Below, piece after piece: positions 14,706 to 20,661 of a stretch of DNA of 20,661 nucleotides (positions are counted from its first letter, which is position 1; every line of letters starts with the position of its first letter). A program made the translations under genes and the position numbers. The notes under the pieces are model-generated. The model saw nothing but the letters and a program-made list of their open reading frames with translations. It was not told the DNA's origin and did not search any database. Origin of the DNA: an uncultured Lachnospiraceae bacterium (GTDB lineage Bacteria; Bacillota; Clostridia; Lachnospirales; Lachnospiraceae); contig CAJUFU010000054.1 in the NCBI GenBank assembly GCA_910585555.1, positions 1-20,661 of the forward strand, in the 5' to 3' direction.

Positions 14706-15632
14706 TTATAGAACCGGTGTTTCCCTGCGATAGACAGAAGGGGAGACGCCGGTTTTTTCTTTGAAAAGCCGGATGAAATGATTGGTGTTGTCGATACCCA
14801 CAGCCTGGCCGATGGCGCCTATTTTTTCATTGGTATGAAGCAAAAGCTCCTTGGCCTTCTCAATCCTGACTTTGTTCAGATACTGCAGGGGCGTATCGAT
14901 GTAATACTTGGCAAACTGCCTGCCCAGGGTAAACTTGTTCACCTGGTATCTGCGGGCCAGATCGTCCAGAGAATACTGCTCCTGATAGGCTCTGTCAAAG
15001 CATTCCTTCATTTCTGCAATATAGGAGGGAACATGGTAGGAGCCGGTCTGCTGCAGGGCATTTGACAAGCACAACTGGGTATAAAATATGAACAGCTCGC
15101 GGGAGCGCATCAGACAGTGCATCTCGTCTGCTTCTTTTATTTTCAGGAAATGTTCCCAGGCAGAGAAAGCTTCTGTATCTTTATCCAGATGAAACACACA
15201 GCTGCCGGAGGCTTCCAGCTTTTGATGAAAATAGGCGCTTATGGGCGTGGTGACAAAGCAAATGGTATATTCCCAGATGTTGCGCAGGCAGACCAGCTTA
15301 TGCATTTTTCGACAGTCTATGAAAGCAAGTGTGCCCGGCAGCAGTTCTTCAAAATTTTCCAGGGGAGGGGATAAAAGTTTTTCCTCATAAAGGAGTCTGC
15401 CGGCCCCCTTTTTGGTATAGAGCAGACAGAAAGCGTCAAGCCCTGCAGCCTCGTAGGAAAAAGGAGAGGTGACTAAAGCAGTGCCGCAGCTTAACAGACA
15501 GGGAAGGGTATCGCAGAAATCATAACTTTGGTCATATACGTGCAGGAAATAATCGGAGAAGGAAAAGCGGCTGCTTGTCTCAGAGGAAATGAGATGATTT
15601 AAGAACTGGGTGGCGAATGGGGAGGCGTTCAT
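14706..15632 (-). CDS. AraC-family transcriptional regulator
   Basis: This 308-residue regulator has an N-terminal cupin-like sensing domain (about residues 45-165, with LLPGTLAFIDCRKMHKL) and a C-terminal AraC/XylS DNA-binding domain (about 205-303). The first helix-turn-helix is near YSLDDLARRYQVNKFTLGRQ and the second near IGAIGQAVGIDNTNHFIRLF, ending KTGVSPSVYRRE, the usual signature tail. ATG 15632 is preceded by AAAGGA. It is divergent from transporter 2 across a very AT-rich spacer, which is the classic position for an activator of the neighbouring sugar-uptake operon. The 3' end of the gene also contains the terminator of the opposite lacI-type transcript. Confidence 0.92.
   Translation of the reverse strand: MNASPFATQFLNHLISSETSSRFSFSDYFLHVYDQSYDFCDTLPCLLSCGTALVTSPFSYEAAGLDAFCLLYTKKGAGRLLYEEKLLSPPLENFEELLPGTLAFIDCRKMHKLVCLRNIWEYTICFVTTPISAYFHQKLEASGSCVFHLDKDTEAFSAWEHFLKIKEADEMHCLMRSRELFIFYTQLCLSNALQQTGSYHVPSYIAEMKECFDRAYQEQYSLDDLARRYQVNKFTLGRQFAKYYIDTPLQYLNKVRIEKAKELLLHTNEKIGAIGQAVGIDNTNHFIRLFKEKTGVSPSVYRRETPVL
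14712..14758 (+). terminator. Terminator of the GH36-lacI transcript, inside the araC-type gene
   Basis: Arms 14712-14725 (AACCGGTGTTTCCC) and 14741-14754 (GGGAGACGCCGGTT) form a 14-bp stem with two U-G pairs, followed by six T residues (14753-14758). In the minus-strand RNA the two wobble positions become A-C mismatches and no T-run follows, so it works only for the plus strand. It overlaps the last codons of the AraC-family gene. Confidence 0.85.
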
Positions 15633-15685
15633 GACGGCTGTCCTTTCTTTGCTTGAGAAAAAGTGGTTAATAAAAGTTGAAAAAT

Positions 15686-15714
15686 AGTATATAGGAAAAA
15701 TAAATAAAAAGCAA
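15686..15714 (-). promoter_or_regulatory. Candidate promoter of the AraC-family gene
   Basis: On the minus strand TTGCTT (15714-15709) and TATACT (15691-15686) are separated by exactly 17 bp, about 55 bp upstream of the start codon. Confidence 0.5.
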
Positions 15715-15889
15715 CAATATTATGAAGATATAAAAAACAAGCGATAATATAAAACTAAAAAATTGATAAATTTAAGTAAATGAACAAATCATATTGGTAA
15801 AAATGTCTAAAAATTAATGCATATTTTTGTAAAAATAGAAGAAATAACAAGAATAGTCAATAATTGAATATAAAAATAAATAAAAGATA

Positions 15890-15918
15890 GTGACTAAAAA
15901 ATTAACTTAAATTAAAAT
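15890..15918 (+). promoter_or_regulatory. Candidate promoter of ABC transporter 2
   Basis: GTGACT (15890-15895) and TAAAAT (15913-15918) are separated by 17 bp. The predicted start near 15925 would give a leader of about 55 nt ending in GGGAGG. The AT-rich context makes chance matches common. Confidence 0.4.
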
Positions 15919-15978
15919 AAAATCAGTTTAACGATGAAGCGCGTTGGACAGAAAAAAATAAAAACGGGAGGATATCAC

Positions 15979-17418
15979 ATGAAATGTAAAAGACTTATTG
16001 CACTTGGATTGACGGCTGTCTTAGCCATGTCTGCAGCAGCTTGCGGTGGTTCTGGCGATGCAGGGTCAAATGCATCAGACACATCTGATACTGCAGCGGA
16101 CAGCGCAGGGGAAGGAGCTGACAGCACAGGCGCAGACGGGGCCGGTGAGGCGTCAGGGATTCCCACAATCGATGGGATTACGGTAGGGGAGGACTACCAG
16201 GATTTACAGGCATCCATAAAGGTGCTGACCAACAGAACAGATATTGTAGATACGGTTTATAAGGGGTATGCAGAACAGTTTATGGAGCTGTATCCCAATA
16301 TCACAGTGGAATATGAAGGTATTACCGATTACGAAGAATCCGTAACCCTTCGTCTTACCGCAGGTGACTGGGGCGACATCATGTTTATCCCCACATCGGT
16401 TGCCAAGAATGAGCTTTCTACTTATTTCATGCCTTTGGGAGATTTTCAGGCGTTGAAAGATACCTATAATTTCCTGGAAGAGAAATCTTTTGAAAATGTG
16501 GTGTACGGCATTGCCAACGGCGGTACGGCAAGCGGTATTGCTTATAACAAGAAAGTATGGGCGGATGCGGGTATAACCACAATGCCTAAGACACCGGAAG
16601 AGTTCCTGGAAGACTTACAGATTATCAAAGATAAGACGGATGCGGTTCCCCTCTATACGAACTTTGCGGCAGGATGGACCATGGGTGCCTGGGATGCCTA
16701 TACGGACTGTGCGGCAACGGGCGACCCGGATTTTAAGAACAATATGGTACATATGAGCAATCCGTTTGCCAAGAGAGATGACATGACAGGTCCTTATGCA
16801 GTCTATTACATTCTTTACGAGGCAGTGGCACGGGGCCTGGTGGAAGAGGACCCTGCAAGTACGGACTGGGAGTCCTCCAAAGGCGCCATCAACAGAGGCG
16901 AGATTGCCACCATGGTACTGGGTTCCTGGTGTGTAGAGCAGTTTAAGGAAGCCGGCGACAATCCGGACGACATTGGTTATATGCCTTTCCCGATCAGCGT
17001 AAACGGCAAGCAGTATGCAGGTTCCGGCGGAAACTATGCTTTCGGTATCAATGTGCAGGCAAGCGACGACAATAAGATTGCAGCTTTACTGTATATGAAA
17101 TGGCTGGTTGAGGAATCCACCATCTATCTGGATGAGGGAAGCATTCCTGCCCGTAAAGACGGCGAATATCCTTCCGTTCTGGAAGCCTTTGACGGGGTAG
17201 AACTCCTTTCCAATAACCAGGCGCCCGAAGGGGAAGAGGATTTGTTTGATAATATCAACAATGAGAGTGAAGTCGGCATAAACAATAACGATTATCCTGA
17301 CTGTGAAATTCTGGAAGCAGCACTCTATGGAACCAGAACATTGGATGACATCATGAATGAGTGGAATGAAAAGTGGACTGCGGCACAGGAATCACTGGGC
17401 GTGGAAGTAAACCAGTAA
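15979..17418 (+). CDS. Carbohydrate ABC transporter 2 substrate-binding lipoprotein
   Basis: This 479-residue extracellular solute-binding protein of the SBP_bac_1 type has the signal MKCKRLIALGLTAVLAMSAA ending at a lipobox with C22. The residue three before the cysteine is Ala, a tolerated variant. A Ser/Asp/Gly/Ala-rich linker (about 23-58) precedes the folded part, which starts near QASIKVLTNRTDIVD and contains YAEQFMELYPNITVEYEG, a family hallmark. Aromatics such as GWTMGAWDAY and MVLGSWCVEQF may line the sugar site. ATG 15979 follows GGGAGG; ATG 15934 in frame would add 15 basic residues before the signal peptide and lacks a site. It is first in its operon, unlike its counterpart in transporter 1, and a hairpin separates it from the permeases. 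The ligand is unknown; an oligosaccharide is likely. Confidence 0.93.
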   Translation: MKCKRLIALGLTAVLAMSAAACGGSGDAGSNASDTSDTAADSAGEGADSTGADGAGEASGIPTIDGITVGEDYQDLQASIKVLTNRTDIVDTVYKGYAEQFMELYPNITVEYEGITDYEESVTLRLTAGDWGDIMFIPTSVAKNELSTYFMPLGDFQALKDTYNFLEEKSFENVVYGIANGGTASGIAYNKKVWADAGITTMPKTPEEFLEDLQIIKDKTDAVPLYTNFAAGWTMGAWDAYTDCAATGDPDFKNNMVHMSNPFAKRDDMTGPYAVYYILYEAVARGLVEEDPASTDWESSKGAINRGEIATMVLGSWCVEQFKEAGDNPDDIGYMPFPISVNGKQYAGSGGNYAFGINVQASDDNKIAALLYMKWLVEESTIYLDEGSIPARKDGEYPSVLEAFDGVELLSNNQAPEGEEDLFDNINNESEVGINNNDYPDCEILEAALYGTRTLDDIMNEWNEKWTAAQESLGVEVNQ

Positions 17419-17432
17419 AAAGACATTGATTT

Positions 17433-17468
17433 CTCAAGGCGGATGGAAAACGAATCATCTGCCTTGAG
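17433..17468 (+). other. Intercistronic hairpin after the binding-protein gene
   Basis: Arms 17433-17445 (CTCAAGGCGGATG) and 17456-17468 (CATCTGCCTTGAG) form a 13-bp stem with one G-U pair and a 10-nt loop. No T-run follows, so it is more likely an mRNA-stabilising or processing hairpin that allows higher production of the binding protein than of the permeases. Confidence 0.75.
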
Positions 17469-17496
17469 ACGATGAAAGGGTGAAAAGGAGAGGAAT

Positions 17497-18474
17497 ATGG
17501 GTAAAAACAAAAAAACCTTTGGGGAATGGTTTGGTAGTAGAAAGGTCCAGAAATTTTTAGTCATTTTCACATTTATGTTTGTGCCATTGCTGTTGTTGTT
17601 GATGTATACATATATCCCTTTTGGGAAGATGGTGCAGTTTAGCTTTTATAATATGAAATATATCGGCAAACGGAACTTTGTAGGACTCAAGAACTACGTA
17701 GAAGTATTTAAGAGGCCGGAGATTTTTAAGTCTTTGTTTGTCAGCGTTTATTATATGGGCGGTGCGGTTATCCAGCTGGCCCTGGCCTTGTTCTTTGCCA
17801 CATTGATGGTCTTTAAGGTAAAAGGCGAGTCTGTGTTTAAGGCGACGATGTTCTTTCCTTATTTAATATCCGGTATCGCCATCGGTTTTATTTTTAAGTT
17901 TTTCTATGCGAGAGGTTATGTGCTGGATTCCATTCTGATGCTTTTTGGCGTGGCGCCGGAAAACATTCCTTATTGGTTACAGGATACCAGCATTAATAAT
18001 ATATCCCTGGCAGCCACATCCGTATGGCGGTATACAGGACAGAATATGATCTTGTTCTTGGGCGCGATGATGTCCGTGGATGCAGATCTGTATGAAGCGG
18101 CGTCCTTGGATGGTGCCAACAAATGGCATCAGTTCAAATATATTATTTTACCAAGTATCAAGTCCATTGTGGTCTTGAACCTGATCTTGTCTATCAGCGG
18201 TTCTCTGAGTGCCTTTGAGCCGCCCTATGTTATCACCAACGGTACTATGGGTACAGGTACCTATTTCGTCATCATGAACAGACTGGCCCATGAGAACCAG
18301 AAGGTAGGTTTGGCCAGCGCAATGGCAATCGTACTTTTGGCCATCATTATTCTGTGTACTGTGGCACAAAAGCTGTTCTTTGCCTATGTATTTGACGACG
18401 GGACCGATGATGAGTCCAAGGCAGCGGTAAGGCGGAGAAAGAAACAGAACAAAATGAAGCAGGAAAGGAAATAA
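17497..18474 (+). CDS. Carbohydrate ABC transporter 2 permease, MalF/UgpA type
   Basis: This 325-residue CUT1 permease has a basic N-terminus, a first transmembrane segment at about residues 20-42 and further helices up to about 295. The EAA loop YEAASLDGANKWHQFKYIIL has E200 and G206 at the conserved positions. The C-terminal tail is unusually long and highly charged: an acidic patch (FDDGTDDES) followed by a run of Arg and Lys to the end, probably cytoplasmic. AAGGAGAGG precedes ATG 17497. It pairs with the next gene's product. The acidic-then-basic tail is absent from the permeases of transporter 1, so the two systems are not recent duplicates. Confidence 0.93.
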   Translation: MGKNKKTFGEWFGSRKVQKFLVIFTFMFVPLLLLLMYTYIPFGKMVQFSFYNMKYIGKRNFVGLKNYVEVFKRPEIFKSLFVSVYYMGGAVIQLALALFFATLMVFKVKGESVFKATMFFPYLISGIAIGFIFKFFYARGYVLDSILMLFGVAPENIPYWLQDTSINNISLAATSVWRYTGQNMILFLGAMMSVDADLYEAASLDGANKWHQFKYIILPSIKSIVVLNLILSISGSLSAFEPPYVITNGTMGTGTYFVIMNRLAHENQKVGLASAMAIVLLAIIILCTVAQKLFFAYVFDDGTDDESKAAVRRRKKQNKMKQERK

Positions 18475-18488
18475 GGAGGGGTGAAAGT

Positions 18489-19331
18489 ATGAATAAAGCA
18501 AAGGTAGAAATGGGAGTTTTTACGGTTTTTAAATATTTCATGCTGATCATGGCGGCTTTGATTGCCATTATCCCCGTTGTCGTATGCGTGTTTACGGCGT
18601 TTAAGACAGAGGATGAATACCAGAGTACCTCAGCGTTGTCACTTCCCAAGAATTTCCTGTATTTTGAGAACTTCAAGGTGGCTTTTACGCAGGCGAACAT
18701 GCTGCGCGGCTTCATCAATACGATGCTTGTCCTTGTGGTGGTTCTTACGGCATCCGTGCTTGTCAGTTCCATGATCGCTTACGTGTTAAACCGCTTCAAA
18801 TTTATTGGAAACGGGTTAATCAGAAATCTCTTTATGTTTGCATCCCTGCTTCCAGGCATCGCTATGCAGGTCACCATTTATGAGATTATGAATTCCCTGC
18901 ATCTGATCAATCATCTGTATGGCTACATGATCTGTCTGATGGGAACGGATATCATCTCCATCTATATCTTCCTGCAGTTCTTTGAGAATCTGCCGGTATC
19001 CTTGGATGAATCTGCTATCATCGACGGCTGTACCTATTTCGGCGTGTTCTTCAAGATTTTGCTGCCCTTGTTGAAACCGGCCATCATGACAACTTTAGTG
19101 TTAAAGGGTGTTGGTGTGTATAATGAGTACTACGCGGCGAACTTGTATCTGCAGTCTAAGGAGTTAAAGACCATATCTACGGCTCTGTACACCTTTACGG
19201 GCCCTTATGGAAGCCAGTACAATTATATCTGTGCAGGCGTGCTGATCACGATCATTCCGATTTTGATCATCTTCCTTGTCTTCCAGAAACAGGTATACGG
19301 CGGACTTGCGGCAGGTGCGGTGAAAGGGTGA
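18489..19331 (+). CDS. Carbohydrate ABC transporter 2 permease, MalG/UgpE type
   Basis: This 280-residue partner permease has hydrophobic segments at about residues 14-38, 77-100, 110-130, 143-163, 190-210 and 245-267. The EAA-loop variant DESAIIDGCTYFGVFFKILL lies at D173-G180, with Cys where Ala is usual after the glycine. The end GGLAAGAVKG is the usual MalG-type tail. AAGGAGG with ATG 18489 lies 14 bp after the previous stop. It is the last gene of the operon and is followed by a terminator shared with the convergent asnA. As in transporter 1, no ATP-binding subunit is encoded, so a shared ATPase elsewhere is expected. Confidence 0.93.
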   Translation: MNKAKVEMGVFTVFKYFMLIMAALIAIIPVVVCVFTAFKTEDEYQSTSALSLPKNFLYFENFKVAFTQANMLRGFINTMLVLVVVLTASVLVSSMIAYVLNRFKFIGNGLIRNLFMFASLLPGIAMQVTIYEIMNSLHLINHLYGYMICLMGTDIISIYIFLQFFENLPVSLDESAIIDGCTYFGVFFKILLPLLKPAIMTTLVLKGVGVYNEYYAANLYLQSKELKTISTALYTFTGPYGSQYNYICAGVLITIIPILIIFLVFQKQVYGGLAAGAVKG

Positions 19332-19342
19332 TTGCAATTCTA

Positions 19343-19377
19343 AAAGCCCTGCAAGTGTTTGAAACTTGTAGGGCTTT
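19343..19377. terminator. Terminator between transporter 2 and asnA, possibly bidirectional
   Basis: Arms 19343-19356 (AAAGCCCTGCAAGT) and 19364-19377 (ACTTGTAGGGCTTT) form a 14-bp stem with one G-U pair on the plus strand and a 7-nt loop. T-rich sequence follows on the plus strand and a TTTT tract on the minus strand, so it may serve both convergent genes. Confidence 0.75.
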
Positions 19378-19385
19378 GCTCGATT

Positions 19386-20396
19386 TTATAAAAGCTGTAT
19401 CCCGTTTTTCTTAGCCTCCGCCACAATCTCAGCCGGCCAGAGAGAGCATTGTACCTCACCGATATGGGCTTTGCGCAGGAAAAACATACAGATTCTGGAT
19501 TGGCCGATACCGCCGCCTATGGTAAAGGGAAGGGTTTCCTCCAGGATTGCCTTCTGGAAAGGGAGCTTCGCCCGTTCCGGACATCCTGCCTTGTCGAGCT
19601 GGGTTAGAAGCGCCTCCTTATCCACCCGGATTCCCATGGAGGATAATTCCAGAGCGATATCTAATACCGGGTAATAGACCAGGATATCCGCATTGAGGGC
19701 CCAATCGTCATAGTCCGGCGCACGACCGTCGTGTTTGATGCCGGAAGCTAACAGATCGCCGATCTGCATCAGACAGACTGCGCCTTTTTCCTTGGTTATG
19801 AGATATTCCCGTTCTTTGGGCGTTTTGTCCGGATAGAGGTCTTCCAGCTCCTGGGTGGTGATAAAGTAAATATCGTGGGGCAGGATTTCATGGATATAAT
19901 CGTACTGGATGGCCATGTATTTTTCGGTTTTGCGCAGGACCTTGTAAACATTTTTGACAGTGTCCTCCAGGTATGTAAGACAGCGCTCTTCGCGGGAAAT
20001 GATTTTTTCCCAGTCCCACTGGTCCACGTAAATAGAGTGGATGTTGTCTGTGATTTCGTCTCTGCGCACTGCGCTCATATCCGTGTAAAGTCCTTCCCCA
20101 TGGGAAAAGCCGTATGCATCTAACGCCATACGTTTCCATTTCGCCAGGGAATGTACGATTTCCGCCAGAGCGTCGTCCTGCTCTTTGATGCCGAAAGAAA
20201 CGGGACGCTCCACGCCGTTTAAGTTGTCGTTTAAGCCCGAGGCGGGGTCCACGAACAGGGGGGCAGATACCCGCAAAAGATGCAGCTTCTGCGCCAGCAG
20301 ATTCTGGAAAAAGTCCTTTACCGTCTTGATGGCGATCTGTGTGTCGTAGAGATTCAAGGCGGACCTGTAGTCTTTGGGAATCAATAAATGTTCCAT
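19386..20396 (-). CDS. asnA: Aspartate-ammonia ligase (asparagine synthetase A)
   Basis: This 336-residue cytoplasmic enzyme makes asparagine from aspartate, ammonia and ATP, giving AMP and pyrophosphate. It resembles class II aminoacyl-tRNA synthetases. Recognisable blocks are VSAPLFVDPASGLNDNLNGV near the N-terminus, FSHGEGLYTDMSAVRRDE, SIYVDQWDWEK and the C-terminal TIGGGIGQSRICMFFL with HIGEVQCSLWP, all aligned with E. coli AsnA (330 residues). ATG 20396 is chosen, with GAGGT upstream; the in-frame GTG at 20408 overlaps that site. No T-box leader for tRNA-Asn was seen upstream. The gene is unrelated to sugar use and is probably ordinary chromosomal flank. It faces the transporter 2 operon. 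Confidence 0.97.
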   Translation of the reverse strand: MEHLLIPKDYRSALNLYDTQIAIKTVKDFFQNLLAQKLHLLRVSAPLFVDPASGLNDNLNGVERPVSFGIKEQDDALAEIVHSLAKWKRMALDAYGFSHGEGLYTDMSAVRRDEITDNIHSIYVDQWDWEKIISREERCLTYLEDTVKNVYKVLRKTEKYMAIQYDYIHEILPHDIYFITTQELEDLYPDKTPKEREYLITKEKGAVCLMQIGDLLASGIKHDGRAPDYDDWALNADILVYYPVLDIALELSSMGIRVDKEALLTQLDKAGCPERAKLPFQKAILEETLPFTIGGGIGQSRICMFFLRKAHIGEVQCSLWPAEIVAEAKKNGIQLL

Positions 20397-20415
20397 AGAT
20401 AACCTCACTTTGTAT

Positions 20416-20437
20416 GCAGGCTGTATGCCTGCTTTTT
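20416..20437. other. Short hairpin with T-run upstream of asnA
   Basis: GCAGGC (20416-20421) and GCCTGC (20427-20432) pair around a 5-nt loop, followed by TTTTT on the plus strand. It can be read as a small plus-strand terminator that would stop antisense readthrough of asnA, or as a hairpin at the 5' end of the asnA mRNA. Confidence 0.5.
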
Positions 20438-20444
20438 AAATACT

Positions 20445-20473
20445 ATTTAACCGCTTTTTGGAGAGGAAATCAA
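20445..20473 (-). promoter_or_regulatory. Candidate asnA promoter
   Basis: On the minus strand TTGATT (20473-20468) and TTAAAT (20450-20445) are separated by 17 bp, about 50 bp upstream of the start codon. The match is moderate. Confidence 0.4.
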
Positions 20474-20533
20474 GGGGAATTTTGCGTGGGTCTTGGATTT
20501 ATATTTATTTTATATTCATTTCTCGAAAAAGGC

Positions 20534-20563
20534 TTGCATATTGACCTAATTCTGTCTTATAAT
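20534..20563 (+). promoter_or_regulatory. Candidate outward promoter at the right edge
   Basis: TTGCAT (20534-20539) and a perfect TATAAT (20558-20563) are 18 bp apart on the plus strand. About 90 bp downstream remain in the window, including a GACAGA/TCTGTC hairpin, but no gene start is visible before the edge. It probably serves a gene beyond the window. Confidence 0.45.
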
Positions 20564-20661
20564 AAGTGCCATATTGACAGATGTCTATTCTGTCTGTGGA
20601 GCGTTCTCTTCGGAGGGGTCTCCGTCTTTAAGGTTCTTTCCGGTTTCGGAAATGGTCCCTT

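Larger units (their letters stand above)
15633..15978. promoter_or_regulatory. Very AT-rich divergent control region
   Basis: This 346-bp spacer between the AraC-family gene and transporter 2 holds no gene. G+C over 15661-15900 is about 17% (41 of 240 by hand count), with many short A-tracts, so intrinsic curvature is likely. It would hold the AraC-type binding sites and both divergent promoters. No clear long repeat was recognised within it. Confidence 0.7.

Noticed and set aside
20397..20661. T-box riboswitch upstream of asnA
   Set aside because: The conserved T-box sequence (AGGGTGGNACCGCG type) is absent on the minus strand, and no terminator/antiterminator pair is seen.

Overview
The window looks like a chromosomal carbohydrate-utilisation region of a Gram-positive, anaerobic, Lachnospiraceae-like Clostridia bacterium. 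This rests on strong AGGAGG-type ribosome binding sites, moderate G+C genes with AT-rich intergenic regions, YesM/YesN-type two-component systems, CUT1 sugar ABC transporters that carry no ATPase gene of their own, and lipoprotein binding proteins with acidic or Ala/Pro/Glu-rich linkers. No phage, transposase, rRNA, tRNA or CRISPR was seen.

Layout, left to right. (1) 3-302: the C-terminal end of a winged-helix protein whose linker is a 12-bp coding tandem repeat. It overlaps by 4 bp a Cof-type HAD phosphatase (299-1132), followed by a membrane protein with two YcxB-like modules (1174-2400). (2) 2383-4930, minus strand: a YesN-type response regulator and YesM-type sensor kinase whose genes overlap. 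(3) 5231-8409, plus strand, divergent from the kinase: sugar ABC transporter 1, in the order permease, permease, binding protein. (4) 8410-8840: a non-coding stretch with a long terminator-like hairpin and a nested palindromic element with perfect 22-bp arms. (5) 8841-11153: a YicI-like GH31 alpha-xylosidase, closed by a strong terminator. (6) 11415-14679: a GH36 alpha-galactosidase coupled to a LacI-family regulator. The terminator of this unit lies inside the 3' end of the convergent AraC-family gene (14706-15632, minus). (7) A divergent spacer of about 17% G+C, then sugar ABC transporter 2 (binding protein, permease, permease; 15979-19331). (8) Aspartate-ammonia ligase asnA (minus, 19386-20396) and an outward-facing candidate promoter at the right edge.

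How it may work (inference): two oligosaccharide importers surround two intracellular exo-glycosidases, so short alpha-xyloside and alpha-galactoside oligosaccharides would be imported intact and trimmed in the cytoplasm. YesMN probably senses sugar outside the cell and controls transporter 1. The AraC-family protein probably controls transporter 2, and the LacI-family protein the alpha-galactosidase. Both transporters would borrow a shared MsmK-like ATPase encoded elsewhere. The least conventional sequence is the paired hairpin region at 8446-8650. Also notable are the intercistronic hairpins beside both binding-protein genes and the terminator embedded in the araC-type coding sequence.
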